From AP-15 sp963814865 (lineage in GTDB: Bacteria; Pseudomonadota; Alphaproteobacteria; ATCC43930; CGMCC-115725): DNA of 64,000 nt. The translations under genes were made by a program, and so were the position numbers. Positions within the stretch are counted from its first letter, which is position 1. Every line of letters begins with the position of its first letter. The notes under the pieces were generated by a model. That model saw nothing but the letters and a program-made list of their open reading frames with translations. It was not told the origin of the DNA and made no database searches. Where the stretch lies: assembly GCA_963814865.1 (NCBI GenBank), contig CAWFEN010000016.1:1-64000 (forward strand). The letters run 5' to 3'. Below, piece after piece: positions 24,570 to 34,002 of this stretch.

Positions 24570-26383
24570 CGGCGGTCGGGGTCGAAATAGCCGCGCGGCG
24601 TGTAGAGGCGGGGCGGATCGCCGTCGAGGCGCCGCGTGTTGCGGCTGCCGACGATGACCAGGGTCAGCATGTCGGCCTCGGCCTCGGCGAGTTCGCCGAG
24701 GGCGAGGATATGGTGCTCTTCGCCGTCGCGGCCGAGGTTGCGGGCGAGAAGGACCGGGGTCTGCGGCGGGCGATGGCGCAGCAGGATGTCGGCCGCTGCG
24801 GCGAGCTGGTGCGCGCGGCGGGCCGAGCGCGGGTTGTACAGCGCCACGACGAAATCGGCCGCCGCCGCGGCTTCGAGCCGGGTGCGGATCGTCTCCCACG
24901 GGGTCAGCAGGTCGGACAGCGAGATCGCGCAGAAATCATGGCCGAGCGGCGCGCCGGCGCGGGCGGCGGCGGCCTGCAAGGCCGAGATTCCGGGGCAGAC
25001 GAACAGCTCGACGGCGCGCCATTCGGGCTTTGTCGCGCGATCGAGCAATTCGAAGACGAGCGGGGCCAGGCCGTAGATGCCGGCATCGCCCGAGGAGACG
25101 AGCGCGACATTGCGCCCCGCGGCGGCAAGATCGAGGGCGCGGCGCACGCGGATTTCCTCGGCGCCGAGCGGGCTCTCGTGCCGGGCCTTGCCGTCGATTG
25201 CGCGCCCGAGCAGGTCGAGATAGCGGCCATAGCCGACGATGTCGGTCGCTTGCGCCAGCGCGGCACTCGCCTCGGGGGTGCGCCAGGCCGGATCGCCCGG
25301 ACCGATGCCGATGACGGCGAGCCGGCCGCGCCCACGGCCGATCGCCGCGGCGTCGATCGGCGCCGGTGCGCGCGCGACCGCGCAGGTTGCGCGTCCGGAT
25401 TTGCGCTTGGGCATGACGAGGGTCCCGCCGGCGCCGGCGGCGGCAAGGGCCGCGCCTTCGGCGACGCCCCAGCACCCGGTCGCGCGAAAGACCGCCGCCG
25501 AACGCTCGGTGAGGTGCTCCGTCTCGGCCAGCAGGCGCGATGCCGGAAAAAACCGCGCCGGCGCGCCGAGCGCCGCGGCGAGCGCATGGATGCAAGGCTC
25601 GGCGAGCTTCAGCTCGAGCGACACGACGGCGGCGACGGCACCAGGCGCGAGACCTGCCTCGGCCAGGGTCGCACGGGCCAGTTCGGCGACCTCCTCGGCG
25701 GCGCAGCCGCGCTCGCAGCCGATCCCGAGCGCCAGCACCGGCGGATGAAAGACGAGGGCGCCGGTTTGCGGTGCCGCGGCGCGATCGGTGACGACGACCT
25801 GTACCGCCGCACCGCTTTCCGCCCAGCGGATCGTCCCGGCCCGCAGCCATTCGGCGCCGCCGGCCTCCTCGATCAGCGCCACCGGATCGCCGCGAAGCAG
25901 CGCCGCCGCGACCGGCTTGACCTGGTCCGGGTCGGCGATCCGCCAGCCGGGCGGCGGCTCGTCGAGGGCGAGGCCGAGACGCAGATCGCCCGCCGTGGTG
26001 ATCGCGGCGACGCCGCCCGTCGCCACGGCGACGGCGCGGGCGAGCGCGTTGGCGCCGCGATGCCCGCCGAGCAGCGGCACCGCGACCGACCCGTCCTCGG
26101 CGACCGCGACAACCGGCGGCTCTCCGCGCTTGGCGGCAAGGAGCGGCGCCAGCGAGCGGATCAGGATGCCGCTGGCGCAGAGGCCGACGATCGGCTGCCC
26201 GGCTGCGAACAGCCCGGCGATGTGCGGCCCCGCACGGTCGTAGCTGTCGTCCCAATCGGCGGGATGGGCGCACGGGCCGTGCAGCCGGGCGCCGGGCAGC
26301 GCCGCGCGCAGCTGCCGGCCGAGCGCGGCGCCGGAAGGGCCGAGCACGACGATAGCGATGTCGGCCGGCAATGCATCGGTCAT
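24566..26383 (-). CDS. cobJ: CbiG-CobJ fusion (cobalamin precorrin-3B C17-methyltransferase)
   Basis: Protein of 605 residues. Residues 1-345 are CbiG-like: the N-domain DIAIVVLGPSGAALGRQLRA with PIVGLCASGILIRSLAPLLA and PLLGGHRGANALARAVA, then the C-terminal CbiG domain LALGIGCERGCAAEEVAELA and SLELKLAEPCIHALAAALG. Residues 350-600 are CobJ: GRLAVIGIGPGDPAWRTPEA, DIVGYGRYLDLLG, VALVSSGDAGIYGLAPLVFE, ELFVCPGISALQAAAARAGA and HDFCAISLSDLLTPW. CobJ methylates C17 with ring contraction; CbiG opens the lactone in the anaerobic route. ATG 26383 is near the divergent FecR gene. No cobalamin riboswitch is visible in the 105-base gap. Confidence 0.92.
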   Translation of the reverse strand: MTDALPADIAIVVLGPSGAALGRQLRAALPGARLHGPCAHPADWDDSYDRAGPHIAGLFAAGQPIVGLCASGILIRSLAPLLAAKRGEPPVVAVAEDGSVAVPLLGGHRGANALARAVAVATGGVAAITTAGDLRLGLALDEPPPGWRIADPDQVKPVAAALLRGDPVALIEEAGGAEWLRAGTIRWAESGAAVQVVVTDRAAAPQTGALVFHPPVLALGIGCERGCAAEEVAELARATLAEAGLAPGAVAAVVSLELKLAEPCIHALAAALGAPARFFPASRLLAETEHLTERSAAVFRATGCWGVAEGAALAAAGAGGTLVMPKRKSGRATCAVARAPAPIDAAAIGRGRGRLAVIGIGPGDPAWRTPEASAALAQATDIVGYGRYLDLLGRAIDGKARHESPLGAEEIRVRRALDLAAAGRNVALVSSGDAGIYGLAPLVFELLDRATKPEWRAVELFVCPGISALQAAAARAGAPLGHDFCAISLSDLLTPWETIRTRLEAAAAADFVVALYNPRSARRAHQLAAAADILLRHRPPQTPVLLARNLGRDGEEHHILALGELAEAEADMLTLVIVGSRNTRRLDGDPPRLYTPRGYFDPDRR

Positions 26384-26488
26384 GGAACGGGTGCTTTTGT
26401 CGTCAGCCGGAAAGGAATGACGAGATTGCCCGGTTTGTCGCTTGCCGGCGAGCCCGATCTGCTAGGATCGCTACGGACGAGGTCGGTA

Positions 26489-28024
26489 ATGGTTGGAGCG
26501 GTGCGCCGGTTTCTCTTCAGTCTCTGCATCGGGGCCTTTGTCGCGAGCGCCGCGGCATCGGCGCAACAGAGCGGGACAGCCTCGCCTGGGGACCGAGTGG
26601 GGCGAGTGAGTTTCGTCGAGGGCAGCGTCTCATGGCGCGGAGCTGCTGCAAACGCCCGGACCGACGCGGTCGCGAACGAGCCGGTCGCTGCGGGCGCGGC
26701 GCTGCGCACCGCGGCGCCGGCCCGCGCCGAGATCGAGATCGGCGCCGATACGGTTGATCTCGCCGAAGGCACCGAGATCGAGATCGCCCGCCTGGACGAC
26801 CGGATGGTCGAGATCGCGGTGCCGCAGGGACGGGTGGAAATCGTGCTGCGGCAGCTCGGCGACGGCGAAAATGTCGAGATCGATGTTCCGCGCGGCGGCG
26901 TGTGGCTGCAGCAACCGGGCCGCTACGACATCGATGCCGGCGGCCAGGACCGGCCGTTGCGGATCTCGGTCTTCGCCGGGCGTGCGCGCTTTGCCGGCGG
27001 CGGCACCGATATCGGCGTCAAGGCCGGCGACGCCGCGGTCGTCGCCGGCAGCGGCCCGGCCGCCGCGACAACCGAGCCGGCATCGCCTGACGCCTTTGCC
27101 GATTGGTGCCGCGAGCGCGATTGGGACGAGACGAAGCTTGCGGCGCCTTATTTCGTCTCGCCCAACATGACCGGTTTCGACGCGCTCGACGCGGCCGGGG
27201 ATTGGCAGCACAGCGACGAATACGGCGAGGTCTGGTTTCCGACCTCGCTGCCGGCGGATTGGGCGCCCTACCGCCAAGGCCGCTGGAATTGGGTCCCGCC
27301 CTGGGGCTGGACCTGGATCGACGATCAGCCCTGGGGCTTTGCCCCGTCCCATTACGGCCGCTGGGCGCTGTTCGGGCAGCGCTGGGGCTGGGTCCTCGGC
27401 GGCTTTGTCGCGGATCCCGTCTATGCGCCGGCCCTCGTCGCCTTTCTCGGCACGCCGGGGATCGGGTTGAGCTATGCCGAAGGCACCGGACCGGCGATCG
27501 GCTGGTTCCCGCTCGCCCCCGGCGAGACCTATCGGCCGGGCTATACCGGCGATCTCGATTACATCCGCCGGCTGAACCGCGGCAGTGTCGCGGACCTCGA
27601 CGCGATCCGGGCGCAGGCGGGCGACACGGTGCCGCTCGAGATCGTCAACCGCCATTTTGCCGATCGCCTGTTCGCGAGCGTCGTCCCGCGTCCGGTCTTC
27701 GCCGGCGGGCTGCCGGTCATGCCGGCGCTCCTCGAACTGCCGGCAGAGCGGCTGCAGAATGCACCGGTCGTCATGGGGTCGCCGCAGATCGGGCCGCCGC
27801 CCGCCGCCGCCCACGCGCCTGCGCCGGTCGCGGCGGCCGCGTCGAAAGACGCCGTCGCGGCCAAAGCCGTAAATTTCGCCGCGCTGCGCTCGCACGGGGT
27901 TCATCTGCGCGCGCCGGGCTATGCTGCGCCGCCGCATCCGCAACGCATCGTCATATTACAGCTGGCGCGTGCGGTGCGCGCTCCGGCTCATCCCGCCGCC
28001 CACAAGAAAGAGACCAGGCGATGA
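26489..28024 (+). CDS. Exported FecR-domain / DUF6600 protein
   Basis: Protein of 511 residues with a signal peptide (RRFLFSLCIGAFVASAAASA) after ATG 26489, which follows GAGG. Residues about 38-200 form a FecR-like beta domain (GRVSFVEGSVSWRGAAANAR, AELEIG-like strands, VEIAVPQGRVEIVLRQLGDG, DVPRGGVWLQQPGRYDIDAG). Residues 235-420 are the tryptophan-rich DUF6600 region: GDWQHSDEYGEVWFPTSLPA, RWNWVPPWGWTWIDDQPWGF, HYGRWALFGQRWGWVLGG and AIGWFPLAPGETYRPGY. The C-terminus is alanine/proline-rich and ends basic. Likely a periplasmic envelope protein of unknown role. The next gene starts inside its stop (ATGA). Confidence 0.88.
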   Translation: MVGAVRRFLFSLCIGAFVASAAASAQQSGTASPGDRVGRVSFVEGSVSWRGAAANARTDAVANEPVAAGAALRTAAPARAEIEIGADTVDLAEGTEIEIARLDDRMVEIAVPQGRVEIVLRQLGDGENVEIDVPRGGVWLQQPGRYDIDAGGQDRPLRISVFAGRARFAGGGTDIGVKAGDAAVVAGSGPAAATTEPASPDAFADWCRERDWDETKLAAPYFVSPNMTGFDALDAAGDWQHSDEYGEVWFPTSLPADWAPYRQGRWNWVPPWGWTWIDDQPWGFAPSHYGRWALFGQRWGWVLGGFVADPVYAPALVAFLGTPGIGLSYAEGTGPAIGWFPLAPGETYRPGYTGDLDYIRRLNRGSVADLDAIRAQAGDTVPLEIVNRHFADRLFASVVPRPVFAGGLPVMPALLELPAERLQNAPVVMGSPQIGPPPAAAHAPAPVAAAASKDAVAAKAVNFAALRSHGVHLRAPGYAAPPHPQRIVILQLARAVRAPAHPAAHKKETRR

Positions 28025-29067
28025 TCGACTACCGCAGCGACAATACCGGGCGTGCGGCCCCCGAAATTCTCGACGCGCTGGTTCGGGCCAATCACGGCAC
28101 CGCGCTCGGATATGGCGCGGACGAATGGACGGCGGCGCTGCAAAAGCGCTTTTCCGATTTGTTCGAGACCGCGCTGCGGGTCTTTCCGGTGGCCACCGGG
28201 ACGGCGGCAAATGCGCTGGCCTTGGCCTCGCTCGGCCCCTCCTGGGGGATCGTCTATTGCAGCGAGGCGGCACACATCAACACCTCCGAAGCGAACGCGG
28301 CGGGCTTTTTCGGCGGCGGGGTGAAGCTCATGCCGGTCGCCGGCGAGCACGGCAAGATCAGCGCCGACCGGCTCGCCGAAACGCTGGCGGCGATCTCGCC
28401 CGGTCAGCTCCATCGCGGCCGGCCAAGCGCCGTCAGCCTGACCCAGGCAACCGATCTCGGCGCCGTTTACACGCTCGACGAAATCCGCGCGGTCGCCACG
28501 GTGACGAATTCTCGCGGGCTCCGGCTTCATATGGACGGGGCGCGGTTCGCCAACGCCGTGGCGCGGCTGGGTTGCAGCCCGGCCGAGGCGAGCTGGCGCG
28601 CCGGCATCGACATCATGTCGTTCGGCGCGACCAAGAACGGCGGCGCGCTGTGCGATGCGATCGTCGTCTTTGCGCCGGAACTCGCCGACGGGCTGGCGTT
28701 CCAGCTGCGCCGGGCGGGCCAGGTGTGGTCGAAGATGCGGTTCGCCTCGGCCCAGCTGATCGCCTATGTCGAAAACGGGCTGTGGCTCGAGCTGGCGCGT
28801 TCCTCGAATGCGGTTGCGGCGCGCCTCGCGGCCGGCTTGCGCGCGATCCCCGGCGCCCGCCTGCTGGCGCCGGTCGAGGCCAACGAAGTCTTTCTCGAAC
28901 TGCCGGCTGCGGCGATGGATGCGCTCGAAAGAGACGGGTTTCAGTTCTACCGGCGCAGCGCCGGCCTCGCCCGGTTCGTGTGCCGGTTCGACGCGACCGA
29001 CGGCGAGGCCGATGCGCTCGTTGCCGCGCTCGGCCGCCATCTCGCCCCGGCGCGGGCCGCGGAATAG
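28021..29067 (+). CDS. ltaE: Low-specificity L-threonine aldolase
   Basis: PLP enzyme of 348 residues that cleaves L-threonine or allo-threonine to glycine and acetaldehyde. It starts YRSDNTGRAAPEILDALVRA; VFPVATGTAANALALASLGP binds the phosphate, GLRLHMDGARFANAVARLG holds the Asp that pairs with the pyridine nitrogen, and Lys205 in MSFGATKNGG forms the Schiff base. All key residues are present. ATG 28021 overlaps the stop of the FecR-like gene by four bases, a coupling with no obvious metabolic logic. gapR converges on it from the other side with a 3-base gap. Confidence 0.93.
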   Translation: MIDYRSDNTGRAAPEILDALVRANHGTALGYGADEWTAALQKRFSDLFETALRVFPVATGTAANALALASLGPSWGIVYCSEAAHINTSEANAAGFFGGGVKLMPVAGEHGKISADRLAETLAAISPGQLHRGRPSAVSLTQATDLGAVYTLDEIRAVATVTNSRGLRLHMDGARFANAVARLGCSPAEASWRAGIDIMSFGATKNGGALCDAIVVFAPELADGLAFQLRRAGQVWSKMRFASAQLIAYVENGLWLELARSSNAVAARLAAGLRAIPGARLLAPVEANEVFLELPAAAMDALERDGFQFYRRSAGLARFVCRFDATDGEADALVAALGRHLAPARAAE

Positions 29068-29070
29068 CCG

Positions 29071-29349
29071 CTATTCGGCGGCCTGAACCTGCGGTTCGGC
29101 CGGCGGCAGCATGCCGAGCGCGCGTTTGTAGACTTCGAGCATGCTTTCCTCCTCGTCCAGATCGTCCTTGTCCATTTTCCGTATCTTGATGATCTGGCGC
29201 ATGATTTTCGGCTCGAAGCCGCTGCCTTTGGCCTCGGCGTAGACTTCCTTGATGTCCTCGCTCAGCGCGCGCTTTTCCTCGTCGAGGCGCTCGATGCGCT
29301 CGATAAAGGATTTCAGCTGCTCGCCGGCGATACCCCCGACATCCGGCAT
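29071..29349 (-). CDS. gapR: GapR-family nucleoid-associated protein (DUF2312)
   Basis: Protein of 92 residues. EQLKSFIERIERLDEEKRAL starts a long coiled-coil helix, followed by EDIKEVYAEAKGSGFEPKIM and RQIIKIRKMDKDDLDEEESM, the DUF2312/GapR signature. In Caulobacter, GapR encircles overtwisted DNA ahead of forks and RNA polymerase; basic residues of the helical faces bind DNA. The family is nearly confined to Alphaproteobacteria. The start is ATG 29349. It lies 15 bases after the DUF1244 gene and is probably cotranscribed with it. Confidence 0.93.
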   Translation of the reverse strand: MPDVGGIAGEQLKSFIERIERLDEEKRALSEDIKEVYAEAKGSGFEPKIMRQIIKIRKMDKDDLDEEESMLEVYKRALGMLPPAEPQVQAAE

Positions 29350-29364
29350 GACCCCCCCTCCGGC

Positions 29365-29658
29365 TCAGTGCGGCTGCGATGCGGCGAAAGCGGCCTTCTG
29401 CTCGGCGCTGGCCTCTTTCTGGTGTTTCTTGCGCCACTCGTCATAGGGCATGCCGTAGACGATCTCGCGCGATTGCGGGTCCGACAGCTCGACGCCGCGC
29501 TCCTCGGCCTCGGCGCGGTACCATTTCGACAGGCAGTTGCGGCAGAAGCCGGCCAAATTCATCAGATCGATGTTCTGGACGTCGGTGCGCTCGCGCAGAT
29601 GCTCGACGAGCCGGCGAAAGGTGGCGGCTTCGAGTTCGGTGCGGGTCTTGTCGTCCAT
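29365..29658 (-). CDS. DUF1244 family protein
   Basis: Protein of 97 residues. The family signature is clear: TFRRLVEHLRERTDVQNIDL, MNLAGFCRNCLSKWYRAEAE, and GMPYDEWRKKHQ. Two conserved cysteines (FCRNCL) may bind metal. Members are common in alpha- and gammaproteobacteria; function is unknown. GAAGGAGG precedes ATG 29658. First gene of a likely two-gene operon with gapR. Confidence 0.92.
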   Translation of the reverse strand: MDDKTRTELEAATFRRLVEHLRERTDVQNIDLMNLAGFCRNCLSKWYRAEAEERGVELSDPQSREIVYGMPYDEWRKKHQKEASAEQKAAFAASQPH

Positions 29659-30070
29659 CGGGACCTCCTTCTTGTTGCCCGCCCCTATGTGGCGTCCCCG
29701 CCGGCTTTTGCCAGCCCGCCGGGTCGGCTGTCCGACGAAGTCGTTGACGGAGCAAGCAGCCTGCGCCGTCGCGGCATTCGCCGGCGCGCAGCAGGGAGGC
29801 TATGGGTGGATCAGGAGGCGGCGGCTGCGATGCTGCCGTACCGAGCGCGCACTTTTTCGCGGCGCGGCAGGTGGGGGCGGCGGCCCGCGTGATAAGCCCC
29901 AACCGCCATCCCGCGCCGGTCTATGGCGCTCGTGGCCGGCCCGGGCGCTCCGCCTGCGACCCGGTAAGCGGCTGCATCATTTGCGGCGCCCAGGTCGTCG
30001 GCGGCACCTGATGCATTCCGCGGGATTTCCGGGCCGGGCCGGCAACCGCAGATCCGGCTCGGCATTCATT
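29659..30070. other. Intergenic, nothing recognised
   Basis: About 410 GC-rich bases upstream of the DUF1244 operon and the exporter gene. Open frames here have no similarity or start signals that I can see. The promoter of the DUF1244-gapR pair should lie near 29670-29740, but I could not pick a convincing box. Confidence 0.4.
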
Positions 30071-30094
30071 TATGTTTATCTACAGATTCAGGAT

Positions 30095-30121
30095 GTTCTT
30101 GATAAATTCGCGAAATTGTTA
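30095..30121 (+). promoter_or_regulatory. Possible sigma-70 promoter for the type I exporter
   Basis: TTGATA (30095-30100) and TATAGG (30116-30121) lie 15 bases apart in an AT-rich island (30068-30145), just before the exporter gene. The spacing is short, so this is a weak call. Confidence 0.3.
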
Positions 30122-30207
30122 TAGGCTGTTCACAGTTCGTTACATTGAGCCGTTGCAGCGAAGGCGCGAGCGGTGTGGTCGAGCGACCTCAGACGGCGAA
30201 CAGCAGC

Positions 30208-32532
30208 ATGAAGGATGGGCGGGTGGCGCTGGCGAACAAGCTGGGCGTAGCGCTGCGGCGGCCACGTCTCCGACTGGCGGCCCCTGCGGCGACGGATGTC
30301 CCGGCCGCGGAACCGGAGGCGGCGCAGCCGCGGCCGGAGCGTGCGAGCCCCGCCCCGCGCGACCCCCCGGCCGGTCGGGAGGCCAATAGGGCGGCGCCTC
30401 CCCGCGTCTCCTGCGAGACCGGGTTTGCCTGCCTGTTCCGCCTCGGCATTCAGAACGGCGTCTATGCCGATGTCGGCGCGGTCCGCCGCACCAACCTCAT
30501 CGACGAGGCGACGGTGCCGGTATCGCGCTTTGCCCGGCTCGCCGCCGAGTTCGGCCTCAAGGCCGAGCGCACCCGGCTCGATTGGAACGCGCTCGGCACA
30601 CGCGCCTTCAGCCACCCGCTGCTGCTGATCCTCGACAATACCAATGCGGTCATCCTGATGGGGGTGCGGCGCGAGGGCGCCGAGGAAGCGGCGATCTCCG
30701 ACCCGCTCCACCGCGACGGCGAGGTGTTCTTTCTGGGACGCGCCGAGCTCGAGCGCGCCTGGGCCGGTGAAGCACTGATCGTCACGCCGCTGCCGCCGAG
30801 CCGGGAAGACGCCAAGTTCGGCTTTTCGTGGTTTACCTCGAAACTGTTCGCCGAGCGCCGGCTGATGCGCGACGTCATCGTCGCCGCGCTCGCCATGCAC
30901 CTGATCGCCTTGTCGGTGCCGATTTTCTTCCAGATCCTGGTCGACAAGGTGGTGCCGAACCAGGCGTTTTCGACGCTCTACACGATCACCGCCGGGGTCG
31001 TCGTGCTGATCCTGTTCGACGGCGGCTTCAACTACATGCGCAACTACCTGCTCGCCTTCATCACCCGCAAGCTCGACCACGTCATCGGCACCGAGACGAT
31101 CGCTCATCTGCTCAAATTGCCGATCGATTATTTCCATACCAATCCCTCGGGGGTCACCGCCTATAAGCTGCAGGAGGCGAACAACGTCCGCGAGTTTCTG
31201 GCCAGCCGGCTGTTCAACACGTTTCTCGATTTCCTCTCGGTTTTGATCTTTTTGCCGGTGCTGTTGATTTATTCGTGGCAATTGACCTTGATCGTGCTCG
31301 GCGTGTCGGCCGTCGCCTTTGTCATCCTGGCGATCATGTCGGGCGAATTCCGCCGCAAGCTGCGCGACGTCAACGAGACCGAGGGACGGCGCAAGGCGTT
31401 TCTGTTCGAGATCCTGAACGGCGCCGAAACGATCAAGACCCTGGCGCTGGAGCCGCGCTCGATGCTGCGCTGGCGCCGCTATACCGACGAGGCGGCGACC
31501 CGGACCTTGACGCTCGACCACACCTCGGCCCGCGCCCGCAGCGTGATCATGAGCCTCGAACGCGCGATGAGCATCGGCATCGGCGCGCTCGGCGCGCTGT
31601 TCGTGCTCAGCGACAAGATGACCGTCGGCGCGCTGATCGCGTTCAACATGCTGGGGTTGCGGCTGGCGCAGCCGCTGATCCACGCCTCGACCCTGATGCA
31701 GGAATATCAGCGGGCGGTGCTGTCGCTGAAGCTCTTGGCGCAGCTGATGCAGACCAAGCCGGAGCCGGCGGGCGGCCAGCTGGCGCCCCGCATCCGCGGC
31801 CATATCGAATTCGAGGACGTGACCTTTCACTATCCGGGCTCGCCGACACCCGCGGTCAAGGACATCTCGTTCGCGATCGAGCCCGGCCAGGTCGTCGGCA
31901 TCGTCGGCCGCAGCGGCTCGGGCAAGACCACGATCGCCCGCCTGCTGCAGGGCCTCTACCGGCCGCAGACCGGTCTCGTGAAGGTCGACGGGCAGGATTT
32001 GAAGGAGCTCGATCTCGGCCATCTGCGCACCCAGATCGGGGTCGTGCTGCAGGAAAACTTCCTGTTCCGCGGCACGGTGCGCGAGAACATCGCGGTGACC
32101 AAGCCCGCCGCCTCGCTCGACGAGGTGGTGGCGGTAGCACAGCTCGCCGGCGCCCACGAGTTCATCCAGCGGATGCCGCACGGCTATTCGACCATGCTCG
32201 AGGAGGGGGCGGCCAATCTGTCGGGCGGTCAGCGCCAGCGCCTGGCGATCGCCCGCGCCCTGATCCACGCGCCGCCGGTGCTCGTCTTCGACGAGGCGAC
32301 GAGCTCGCTCGATCCCGAAAGCGAAGCCATCGTGCAGCAGCATCTGGCCGGCATCGCGCGCAACCGCACGATCGTCATCGTCACCCACCGGCTGTCCTTT
32401 GTCGCCCGCGCCGACGCGATCATCGTCGTCGACCAGGGCCACATCGTCCAGGTCGGGCCGCACGCCGCGCTGCTGCGCAGCTGCCTGCCCTACAACCAGC
32501 TGTGGAGCCAGCAGGCGCGGGTCTATCAATGA
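30208..32532 (+). CDS. Type I secretion ABC exporter (HlyB/RtxB-like)
   Basis: Inner-membrane exporter subunit of 774 residues. Residues about 60-190 are a C39-like domain: the usual catalytic Cys position is Thr (ETGFACLF), so it should bind RTX cargo rather than cut leader peptides. About six membrane helices lie at 225-480 (LIALSVPIFFQILVDKVVPN, ITAGVVVLILFDGGFNYMRN, FLSVLIFLPVLLIYSWQLTL). The ATPase domain has Walker A GRSGSGKTT with Lys573, LSGGQRQR near 671-678, Walker B VFDEA with Glu696, and switch His727. The start is uncertain: ATG 30208 is given, and TTG 30145 or GTG near 30172 are possible. The HlyD gene overlaps by ATGA. No TolC gene is in the window. Confidence 0.92.
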   Translation: MKDGRVALANKLGVALRRPRLRLAAPAATDVPAAEPEAAQPRPERASPAPRDPPAGREANRAAPPRVSCETGFACLFRLGIQNGVYADVGAVRRTNLIDEATVPVSRFARLAAEFGLKAERTRLDWNALGTRAFSHPLLLILDNTNAVILMGVRREGAEEAAISDPLHRDGEVFFLGRAELERAWAGEALIVTPLPPSREDAKFGFSWFTSKLFAERRLMRDVIVAALAMHLIALSVPIFFQILVDKVVPNQAFSTLYTITAGVVVLILFDGGFNYMRNYLLAFITRKLDHVIGTETIAHLLKLPIDYFHTNPSGVTAYKLQEANNVREFLASRLFNTFLDFLSVLIFLPVLLIYSWQLTLIVLGVSAVAFVILAIMSGEFRRKLRDVNETEGRRKAFLFEILNGAETIKTLALEPRSMLRWRRYTDEAATRTLTLDHTSARARSVIMSLERAMSIGIGALGALFVLSDKMTVGALIAFNMLGLRLAQPLIHASTLMQEYQRAVLSLKLLAQLMQTKPEPAGGQLAPRIRGHIEFEDVTFHYPGSPTPAVKDISFAIEPGQVVGIVGRSGSGKTTIARLLQGLYRPQTGLVKVDGQDLKELDLGHLRTQIGVVLQENFLFRGTVRENIAVTKPAASLDEVVAVAQLAGAHEFIQRMPHGYSTMLEEGAANLSGGQRQRLAIARALIHAPPVLVFDEATSSLDPESEAIVQQHLAGIARNRTIVIVTHRLSFVARADAIIVVDQGHIVQVGPHAALLRSCLPYNQLWSQQARVYQ

Positions 32533-33920
32533 CCGATACCGCACTGGCCACACCCAAGCCGGGCGCCGCGCCGCCGGCGCCGCGGGCATTGATCGACTAC
32601 GATTTCCACAGCGTCCTGGCCGCCCCGCCAAGGCAGCGCGTGGTGCTGTGGCTGATGGCGGCATTGCTCGCCGCCGCCGCTGCGACCCTCGCCGTCGCCA
32701 AGGTCGACATCGTCGTCAGCGCCAATGGCCGGGTCGTGACCAGCGACAGCGAGATCGTGATCCAGCCGCTCGAAACCTCGGTCGTGCGCTCGGTCGCGGT
32801 CAGGATGGGCGAGAAGGTCAAAGCCGGCCAGGTGCTGGCGACATTGGACCCGACCTTCACCGGAGCCGACGAGGCCGAGCTGAGCGCCAAGCTGCGCCAT
32901 CTGAAGGCGGCCCGCGACCGCATCGAGGCCGAGCTCGCCGGCGCCGTCTATGATCCCCTCAACCCCAACCCCGACGAGCGCACCCAGAGCGACATCTTCC
33001 GCAAGCGCCGCGACGAATACGCCGCGCGCATCGCCGCCTCCGAGGGCAAGGCGGAGGAATACAAGGCTGATCTCGCCGCGCACAAGATCCAGGCCGAAGG
33101 GCTGCAGCAACAGATCCGGCTCGCCCTCCAGGCGGAGGGCATCTACCAGATCCTGGTGGCCAAGGATCTCGCCTCCAAGCTCAAGCTGATCGAGACCGAG
33201 CAGCGCCGGGTCGAGGCGCAGTCGAGCCTCGACACCAATTTCGGCGAACAACAGAAACTGGCCGACGAGATCGCCGAGGCGAACGCCGAGCGCGACGCCT
33301 TTGTCGACGAGTGGAAGCGCAAGCTCGCCGAAGACATGGTGCAGACGCGCGGCGATTTCGACACCACCGCGGCGCAGCTGTCGAAAGCGCGGCTGCGCCA
33401 CGAAATGGCCGTGCTGAAGGCGCCGCGCGATGCCACCGTCCTGGAGGTGGCCGCCCGGCCGGAGGGTGCGGTCGTGCGCGAGGCCGAACCGCTGATCCGG
33501 ATGGTGCCGTCCGACGTGCCGCTCGTCGCCGAAGTCGAAATCGACACCCGCGACGTCGCGCGGGTGCATATCGGCGACCCGGTCACGGTCAAGTTCGAGG
33601 CATTGCCGTGGCAGCAATACGGCCTCGCCCACGGCGTGCTGAAGACCCTGACCCCGGACACGATCGAAGACAACAGCGCCCGCGAGACCGCCGAGGACAT
33701 GACGGCACCCGGCCTCAAATCGCAGATCCGGCAGAGCCCGATCCATTACCGGGCGCGGGTCGCGCTGACCGAGATGAAGCTGCGCAACCTGCCGCAGGGG
33801 TTCGAGTTGCGGCCGGGAATGCGGCTCGTCGCCGACATCAAGATCGGCCGCCGCTCGATCCTGCATTACGTCCTCAACCCGCTGACCCGCGTCATCGGCG
33901 AAAGCATGCGCGAACCCTGA
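32529..33920 (+). CDS. HlyD-family membrane fusion protein of type I secretion
   Basis: Periplasmic adaptor of 463 residues linking the ABC exporter to an outer-membrane channel. A cytoplasmic tail of about 35 residues precedes one membrane helix (VVLWLMAALLAAAAATLAVA). Then come the first half of the lipoyl domain (VVTSDSEIVIQPLETSVVRS, MGEKVKAGQVLATLDPTFTG), a long coiled coil about 110-300, the second lipoyl half (AVLKAPRDATVLEVAARPEG) and the beta-barrel (VRMVPSD-type strands, IGDPVTVKFEALPWQQYG). The end GFELRPGMRLVADIKIGRRS is typical of HlyD. ATG 32529 overlaps the exporter stop. Presumed cargo: the two RTX-like proteins at 38.3 and 46.1 kb. Confidence 0.93.
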   Translation: MTDTALATPKPGAAPPAPRALIDYDFHSVLAAPPRQRVVLWLMAALLAAAAATLAVAKVDIVVSANGRVVTSDSEIVIQPLETSVVRSVAVRMGEKVKAGQVLATLDPTFTGADEAELSAKLRHLKAARDRIEAELAGAVYDPLNPNPDERTQSDIFRKRRDEYAARIAASEGKAEEYKADLAAHKIQAEGLQQQIRLALQAEGIYQILVAKDLASKLKLIETEQRRVEAQSSLDTNFGEQQKLADEIAEANAERDAFVDEWKRKLAEDMVQTRGDFDTTAAQLSKARLRHEMAVLKAPRDATVLEVAARPEGAVVREAEPLIRMVPSDVPLVAEVEIDTRDVARVHIGDPVTVKFEALPWQQYGLAHGVLKTLTPDTIEDNSARETAEDMTAPGLKSQIRQSPIHYRARVALTEMKLRNLPQGFELRPGMRLVADIKIGRRSILHYVLNPLTRVIGESMREP

Positions 33921-34002
33921 CCCGTCCGGCCGCCTGTTGGCGGCCTTTGCGCAGCCCGGCCCGTTTCCGCTAAGATCCGGGCCCGACGAGGGCGAGGCGG
34001 AG

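Noticed and set aside
24710..26488. A plus-strand frame that stays open from 24710 into the FecR-like gene, giving over 1,100 codons
   Set aside because: It runs antisense to the clear CbiG-CobJ gene; GC-rich third positions keep antisense frames open. The signal peptide at 26489 with its ribosome site marks the true start.
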